64,000 bases of DNA. It comes from Microtetraspora sp. NBRC 13810. Its GTDB lineage: Bacteria > Actinomycetota > Actinomycetes > Streptosporangiales > Streptosporangiaceae. Both the position numbers and the translations under genes were made by a program. Every line of letters begins with the position of its first letter. Within the stretch, counting starts at the first letter, position 1. Below, piece by piece: positions 59,393 to 64,000 of the stretch. Below the pieces are notes generated by a model. That model worked only from the letters and a program-made list of their open reading frames with translations, ran no database searches and was not told where the DNA came from. The DNA lies in NCBI RefSeq assembly GCF_030268685.1, contig NZ_BSRQ01000010.1:62001-126000 (forward strand), given 5' to 3'.

Positions 59393-60541
59393 ATGACGCA
59401 GACCTCCGCGCCACCCGTGTCCCGCATCGGCGAGATCGACGCCATCCGCGGCTTCGCCCTCGGCGGCATCCTGCTCGCGAACATCGGCTTCTTCGCCGAT
59501 CCCGTCCAACTGAGCTGGCCGGAGGCGTCGACGATCTACACCGGGCCGGTGCGGTCGGTGGTGGACGCCCTGGTGCTCTCCAAGTTCTACGTGATCTTCT
59601 CGTTCCTGTTCGGCTACTCGTTCACGTTGCAGATGCGCTCGGCCGGCGGCGCGGGGGCGAGCGTCGGGGCCCGCACCCTGCGGCGCTGCCTGGGGCTCTT
59701 CCTGATCGGCGCGCTGCACGGGCTGCTGCTGTGGTCGGGGGACATCCTCACCCTCTACGCGGCGCTCGGCCTGGTGCTCCTGGCCATGCGCCGGGTACGG
59801 CCGCGTACCGCGATCACCGTCTCGGGCGTGATCCTCATGATGACGGCGGCCCTGCTCGCCCTGCTCTCCTGGCTGAGCACGCTGGTCCCGGCCGGGGCGA
59901 TCCCGGCTCCGGCCGCGGGCGACCCGGCCCGGCTGCTCGCCGAGATCAACGCCGGCCCGCTGGACTACCTGTCCGCGCACGTGCCGCAGTACCTGCTGAC
60001 CGTGCCGGTGATCTGGCTGGTGCAGGGGCCGGTCGCGATGGCGATGTTCCTGCTCGGGCTGGCGGCGGGCAGGACCCGCCTGTTCGAGGAGCGCGACAGG
60101 TGGGCGCACCTCATGCCGCGCGTCCAGTGGCTCGGGTTCGGTGTGGGCGCCCCCTTCGCCGTGCTGACCGGCGCGTCGCACGACCTGGGCCAGTCGGCCG
60201 AGCTCCTGGTGCACGCCGGGAACGCGGTCGCCTCTCCGCTGCTCGCCGCCGCCTACGTCGTCACCCTGCTCCGCCTGGCCGGGCGATTCCCCGCGCTGCC
60301 GGCCGTGCTCGCCCCGGCGGGCCGCCTGGCCGCGTCCAACTACGTCGGCCAGTCGGTGCTGGCCTGCCTGGTCTTCACCGGGTACGGCCTGGGCCTGGCC
60401 GGCCGGATCCCGCCGCTCGGCACGGTCGCCGTGGCCCTGCTCATCTACGCGGTCCTGCTGGCCCTGAGCGCCTGGTGGCTGCGCTCCCACCGGTACGGCC
60501 CGGTCGAGTACGGCCTGCGCCGGCTCACTCTCTGGCGCTGA
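59393..60541 (+). CDS. DUF418 family membrane protein
   Basis: A 382-residue polytopic membrane protein. The first helix carries the conserved RIGEIDAIRGFALGGILLANI, and the C-terminal DUF418 region reads GRLAASNYVGQSVLACLVFTGYGLGL and ends in a basic tail after SAWWLRSHRYGPVEYGLRRLT. Around nine to ten helices are visible. The family resembles acyltransferase-3 membrane enzymes in layout, but the function is unknown. It is transcribed divergently from the phosphopantetheinyl transferase gene. ATG 59393 is used; no strong ribosome site precedes it. Confidence 0.88.
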   Translation: MTQTSAPPVSRIGEIDAIRGFALGGILLANIGFFADPVQLSWPEASTIYTGPVRSVVDALVLSKFYVIFSFLFGYSFTLQMRSAGGAGASVGARTLRRCLGLFLIGALHGLLLWSGDILTLYAALGLVLLAMRRVRPRTAITVSGVILMMTAALLALLSWLSTLVPAGAIPAPAAGDPARLLAEINAGPLDYLSAHVPQYLLTVPVIWLVQGPVAMAMFLLGLAAGRTRLFEERDRWAHLMPRVQWLGFGVGAPFAVLTGASHDLGQSAELLVHAGNAVASPLLAAAYVVTLLRLAGRFPALPAVLAPAGRLAASNYVGQSVLACLVFTGYGLGLAGRIPPLGTVAVALLIYAVLLALSAWWLRSHRYGPVEYGLRRLTLWR

Positions 60542-60632
60542 CCACATGGCTTGACCGAAATGTCAGCAAAAGGGTGCCCGATTTGTATAGGATCCCCGGC
60601 TGAACGTTACCTATGTGACTCGGGGGACAGAA

Positions 60633-61913
60633 GTGACTCTCACACGCCGCGACATGCTCAGGGCGGGTGCCGGAATCGTCCCGGCGGCGGCCCTCACCGG
60701 CCTCGTCACGCCGGCCGCCCAGGCCGCCCAGACCGCGACGACCGCCACGACCGCCGCCGCCACGATGACGCTGACCGGCACCGCGCCCTCGCAGCTCGCC
60801 GCCCTGGACACCGTCATGAAGACCTACATCCAGGAGCGCGGCATCCCGGGCGCGCAGCTCGCCGCCGTCAAGAACGGCAAGCTGGTGATGGCCCGGGGCT
60901 ACCGGTACACCGCGGACACCACCGTCCCCGCCGTGCAGCCGACCTCGCTGTTCCGGATCGCCAGCCTGAGCAAGAACATCACCGCGGCGGCGATCCTCCG
61001 GCTGGCGCAGGACGGCAAGCTGTCGCTGGGCGCGAAGGTCACCGACGTGCTCGGCCTGCCGACGAGCGGCGACTCCCGGCTGGCCCAGGTGACCATGTGG
61101 CGGCTGATGCAGCACACCGGCGGCTGGGACCGCGACATCTCGCCCGACTGGCTCTGGGCCGACCCGACCGTCGCGGCCGCCCTGGACAAGCCGCTGCCGG
61201 TCACCAACAAGGACATCATCAACTACGTCAGCACCAGGCGGCTCGACTTCGCCCCCGGGTCGCGGATGGCCTACAGCAACTACGGCTACATGCTGCTCGG
61301 CCGGGTCATCGAGAAGGTGTCCGGCCAGAGCTACGAGTCCTACGTGAAGCAGAAGCTGCTCGCCCCGGCCCGCATCACCCGGATGCGGCTCGGCCACACG
61401 CTCAGGTCGCAGGCCGCGCCGGGCGAGATGCCCTACTTCTCCGACTTCACCACGAAGACCGTGCTGAACGACTCCGGCGCCGTCGTGCCGTGGCCGTACG
61501 GCGGCTTCAACATGACGAACCACGACGCCAACGGCGGCTGGCTGGCCTCCGCCGTGGACCTGGTCAAGTGGGCCGGCGTCTTCGACGCCGCCGGCACGGT
61601 GCTGAACGCGACCTCGATCTCCAGGGCGTTCGCCAAGCCGGAGATCGGCGTCAGCCCCGACGGCTCCTGGTACGGCTGCGGCTGGTACGTCCGCCAGGTC
61701 ACCGGCCACCTCAACACCTGGCACAACGGCTCCATGCCGGGCACCTACACCTACCTCGCCCGCCTGCAGAACGGCTTCACCTACGCCGCCGTCTTCAACC
61801 ACCGCGAGGAGAGCGGCACCCTCGACTACGACGTCCTCAGCTCCCGGATGAACACCGCCTGGAACAGCGTCAAGACCTGGCCGACCACCGACCTCTTCCC
61901 CAAGTACCTCTGA
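60633..61913 (+). CDS. Tat-exported serine hydrolase, beta-lactamase/DD-peptidase family
   Basis: A 426-residue penicillin-binding-protein-like hydrolase (class C beta-lactamase fold). A twin-arginine signal (LTRRDMLRAGAGIVPAAALTG) directs folded export. The catalytic Ser111-x-x-Lys114 (SLSK) and Tyr214-x-Asn216 (YSN) are in place, and HNGSMPGT near the C terminus supplies the third motif in the HxG form seen in esterase and D-aminopeptidase members. GTG 60633 preceded by GGGGGAC is chosen over the GTG at 60615. Reaction may be D-peptide hydrolysis or esterase activity; true beta-lactamase function is not implied. Confidence 0.9.
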   Translation: MTLTRRDMLRAGAGIVPAAALTGLVTPAAQAAQTATTATTAAATMTLTGTAPSQLAALDTVMKTYIQERGIPGAQLAAVKNGKLVMARGYRYTADTTVPAVQPTSLFRIASLSKNITAAAILRLAQDGKLSLGAKVTDVLGLPTSGDSRLAQVTMWRLMQHTGGWDRDISPDWLWADPTVAAALDKPLPVTNKDIINYVSTRRLDFAPGSRMAYSNYGYMLLGRVIEKVSGQSYESYVKQKLLAPARITRMRLGHTLRSQAAPGEMPYFSDFTTKTVLNDSGAVVPWPYGGFNMTNHDANGGWLASAVDLVKWAGVFDAAGTVLNATSISRAFAKPEIGVSPDGSWYGCGWYVRQVTGHLNTWHNGSMPGTYTYLARLQNGFTYAAVFNHREESGTLDYDVLSSRMNTAWNSVKTWPTTDLFPKYL

Positions 61914-62091
61914 ACGGGACGCCCGCCCGATCACATCTCCCGGCGCCTCCGCTCCCGGGAAACGGGTTGTGCCCGGGGGCCGTGGGTGCGTAGGGTCGAT
62001 CACATGCGTTGCTGATCATGCCCGCGCCCACGTCCGCGGCCCGTGCCCGGTGGGTGAGACACCGCCACAGCGTGTGGAAGAGACCGTCACC

Positions 62092-62868
62092 ATGATCGAT
62101 ACCGGGCTCGAAGGGCTCAACGTGCTCGTCACCGGCGGTGCGGGCAACATCGGCGCCGCGATCAGCCGGGCGTTCGCCGCTCAGGGCGCCCGGGTCGCGG
62201 TGCACCATCTCGCCGCGGACCCGCCCGCGCCCGGCGGCGTCGAGTGGGGGCACGTCACCCCGGGCACGGACGCGGCCACAAAGCTGGCGGACGAGCTGGA
62301 CGGGGTGGCGGTGAGCGCCGACCTGTCCGAGCCGGACGCGGCGGAGCGCCTCCTCGACGCCGTCGAACACCTGCTCGGCCCGGTCAACGTGCTGGTCAAC
62401 AACGCCGCGCACTGCGAGACGCCGGACGCGATAGACACGCTGACCGCCGGGTCGCTGGAACGGCACTACCGGGTCAACGCGATCGCGCCGGCGCTGCTGA
62501 TCGCCGAGGCCGCGCGGCGGCACCGGGACGGCACGCCGCTGAGCGTGGTCAACGTCTCGACCGACGCCGCCCGCGCGTTCCCCGGCCAGATCGGCTACGG
62601 CACCTCCAAGGCCGCGCTGGAGGCGCTGACCCGGGCCACGGCGCTGGACCTCGCCCCCAGGGGCATCCGGGTGAACGCGGTCGCGCCCGGCCCGGTGCAG
62701 ACCGGATGGATCATCGGCGAACTCGTCGATCAGGTCACGGCGCTGGTGCCGCTGGCCCGGCTCGGCGAGCCCGCGGACATCGCCGACGCCGCCGTCTTCC
62801 TCGCCTCCCACCAGGCACGATGGGTCACCGGGCAGGTGCTCCAGGTGGCCGGCGGCCACGCCTTGTGA
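62092..62868 (+). CDS. Short-chain dehydrogenase/reductase
   Basis: A 258-residue classical SDR. NAD(P)-binding TGGAGNIGAAI, the NNA motif (VLVNNAAH), catalytic Ser in VVNVSTDAA and Tyr-x3-Lys in IGYGTSKAALEAL are present, followed by the RGIRVNAVAPGPVQT segment and the C-terminal VTGQVLQVAGGHAL. Lacking acidic residue after the second strand (VAVHHL) hints at NADPH preference. ATG 62092 fits the family start, although no strong ribosome site precedes it. No partner enzyme is adjacent, so the alcohol substrate is unknown. Confidence 0.92.
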   Translation: MIDTGLEGLNVLVTGGAGNIGAAISRAFAAQGARVAVHHLAADPPAPGGVEWGHVTPGTDAATKLADELDGVAVSADLSEPDAAERLLDAVEHLLGPVNVLVNNAAHCETPDAIDTLTAGSLERHYRVNAIAPALLIAEAARRHRDGTPLSVVNVSTDAARAFPGQIGYGTSKAALEALTRATALDLAPRGIRVNAVAPGPVQTGWIIGELVDQVTALVPLARLGEPADIADAAVFLASHQARWVTGQVLQVAGGHAL

Positions 62869-62968
62869 CCTGCGTCACGTCTCACGTGTCCTGACCGTCG
62901 GGGAAGGTTTCCGCGCGCGTCATACCAGGTTCCCGGCGGCGGCGACCTGACCCGTCACCATCCACGAC

Positions 62969-63388
62969 ATGGACGTACTCGGCCAAGATGCCGGCGGGAG
63001 CGGCACACCGCGCGCCCTCCTCCCCGCCACGGGGGACCGCGCGGGCACCGAAGACCAGGACGAGGAACCCCGCAAGGCGTCCACCGGACGACAAGCGGGC
63101 GCGCGGACGACAGCCGGACGGGAAGCGGGCGCGTGGGCGACGGCCGCGGGGGAACCCCCTGTCGCGGAGTCCGGCAAGGGATCTCCAGGGGCGGGCGCCG
63201 CCGTGGCGGGAGTCCGCGGGTGGCTTCCCGGCGTGAAGGCTGCCGGGGCGGGAGTCCGCAGGTGGCTTCCGGGGGCGGGGGCCGCCGGGGCGGATATCCG
63301 CAGACGGCTTCCCGGCCTAGGGGCTGCCGGGGCGGGAGTCCGCGGGTGGTTTCCGGGGGCGGGGGCGGCCGGGTGGGGGGCGGGATGA
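62969..63388 (+). CDS. Repeat-rich ORF coupled to a glycosyltransferase, unknown
   Basis: A 139-codon frame, mostly Gly, Ala, Arg and Pro. The second half is four copies of a 14-residue unit such as AGVRRWLPGAGAAG (the DNA unit is 42 bases, keeping the frame). A shorter repeat precedes it (RQAGARTTAG / REAGAWATAA). Its stop overlaps the glycosyltransferase start (ATGA), which argues for real translation. I recognise no family, and a minus-strand frame across the same repeats is also open, so this could be non-coding repeat DNA. ATG 62969 has no good ribosome site. Confidence 0.4.
   Translation: MDVLGQDAGGSGTPRALLPATGDRAGTEDQDEEPRKASTGRQAGARTTAGREAGAWATAAGEPPVAESGKGSPGAGAAVAGVRGWLPGVKAAGAGVRRWLPGAGAAGADIRRRLPGLGAAGAGVRGWFPGAGAAGWGAG
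63206..63373. repeat. 42-bp tandem repeat, four diverged copies
   Basis: Units begin at 63206, 63248, 63290 and 63332, each starting GCGGGAGTCCGC or a close variant. The third is the most diverged. Unit length is a multiple of three. Confidence 0.88.
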
Positions 63389-64000
63389 GGATCGTGCGGC
63401 TGGCGAACTTCGTCGCTCCGCGGTCGGGGGGACTGCGTACCGCGTTGCGGGAGCTCGGGGCGGGCTACGCGGCGGCGGGGCACGAGGTGACGCTCGTGGT
63501 GCCCGGGCCGGAGCGGCGCGAGGAGCACACCGCGCAGGGGCGGGTGATCACCGTGCCGGGGGTGCCGGTGCCGTTCACCGGGGGCTACCGCGTCATCCTG
63601 GCCCGCCGGTCCCTGAGGCGGCTGCTGGCGGAGCTCGAACCGGACCGCCTGGAGGTGTCGGACCGTACGACGCTGCGGTGGACCGGGGCCTGGGCCCGGC
63701 GGCACGGCATCCGCACGGTCATGGTGTCCCACGAGAGCCTGGCCGGCCTGCTCGACCTCGCCGGTCCCCTCCGGGCGCCGTCGCGGTGGGCGGCCGACCG
63801 GCTCAACCGGGCCACCGCCGCGTCCTACGACACGGTGGTGTGCACGACGGAGTGGGCGGCGGCGGAGTTCCGGCGGCTGCACGTGCGCAATCTCGTCCGC
63901 GTACCGCTCGGCGTGGACCTCGCCCACTTCACCCCCGGCCGGTACGACCCCACGCTGCGGGCCGAGCTGGGCGCCGGCGACGGGCCGCTGCTGGTGCAGT
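63385..64000 (+). CDS. Glycosyltransferase family 4 (3' end outside window)
   Basis: N-terminal 205 residues of a GT-B glycosyltransferase. The start MRIVRLANFVAPRSGGLRTALRELGAGYAAAGHEVTLVVPGP is the acceptor-side Rossmann half of GT4 enzymes with its glycine loop. LEVSDRTTLRWTGAWARRHG, MVSHESLAGLL, VVCTTEWAAAEF and VPLGVDLAHFTPG follow, typical of PimB/mannosyltransferase-like proteins. The nucleotide-sugar-binding C-terminal half lies beyond 64000. ATG 63385 overlaps the upstream repeat-rich ORF. A role in phosphatidylinositol mannoside or exopolysaccharide synthesis is possible; the substrate cannot be told from this half. Confidence 0.88.
   Translation, partial: MRIVRLANFVAPRSGGLRTALRELGAGYAAAGHEVTLVVPGPERREEHTAQGRVITVPGVPVPFTGGYRVILARRSLRRLLAELEPDRLEVSDRTTLRWTGAWARRHGIRTVMVSHESLAGLLDLAGPLRAPSRWAADRLNRATAASYDTVVCTTEWAAAEFRRLHVRNLVRVPLGVDLAHFTPGRYDPTLRAELGAGDGPLLVQ

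Noticed and set aside
63206-63373. Repeats considered as a CRISPR array
   Set aside because: Units are contiguous and diverged with no unique spacers; they are tandem repeats.

Overview
The window is very GC-rich, uses many GTG starts, and is packed with ATGA/GTGA stop-start overlaps. It also carries families typical of filamentous actinomycetes: a Streptomyces subtilisin-type inhibitor, an SAV_2177-type methyltransferase, a SpoIIE phosphatase with PAS/GAF sensors, Tat-exported hydrolases and an encapsulin remnant. I read it as the chromosome of a Streptosporangiales-like actinomycete. That assignment is by gene content only; no rRNA or tRNA gene was seen.

Layout. (1) 1-6159: a carotenoid cluster. 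A partial carotenoid desaturase/oxidase and a family-2 glycosyltransferase, a PlsY-like acyltransferase, a CrtA-like monooxygenase, phytoene synthase (crtB) and phytoene desaturase (crtI) together suggest a glycosylated, possibly acylated, oxidised carotenoid. (2) 6364-14898: a PAS-PAS-GAF-PP2C phosphatase, a hydrolase/VC0807 pseudogene, LysR and ROK regulators, an unusual lower-GC gene with hemopexin-like repeats, and a secreted M28 aminopeptidase. (3) 15045-23829: an exported cyclohexadienyl dehydratase-like protein, a SAM methyltransferase, a SoxR/flavin-reductase pair with a clear operator, and a sulfotransferase next to an A-T-TE NRPS-like enzyme. (4) 23868-26862: about 3 kb of lower-GC DNA bounded by a 31-bp direct repeat, with an XRE regulator and three overlapping small genes. 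(5) 26862-46077: mixed metabolism. It includes a CaiB/enoyl-CoA hydratase pair, a CmtR-like metal sensor divergent from a cation efflux gene, a YheO regulator with an aminotransferase, an M14 carboxypeptidase, and several broken genes (histidine kinase, encapsulin, Orn/Lys/Arg decarboxylase, HTH protein).

(6) 46665-55397 is the most striking region: a six-gene, almost fully overlapping operon. It encodes a dynamin/SrfC-like GTPase, an SrfB/Hsp70-like actin-fold ATPase, an unknown protein, a TerY-like VWA protein, a PP2C phosphatase and a membrane-anchored kinase-like protein. This joins an SrfB/SrfC-type NTPase pair to a TerY-P-type phosphorylation triad. (7) 55507-58549: an AraC regulator between two DUF1772 membrane proteins and an NmrA-like oxidoreductase. 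(8) 58636-64000: an Sfp-type phosphopantetheinyl transferase that could activate the NRPS-like enzyme, a DUF418 membrane protein, a Tat-exported serine hydrolase, an SDR, a repeat-rich ORF, and a glycosyltransferase cut by the window edge.

Short tandem repeats sit at or just after stop codons at three separate genes (17601, 35332, 57127). All functions are read from sequence motifs and family memory; no search was run.
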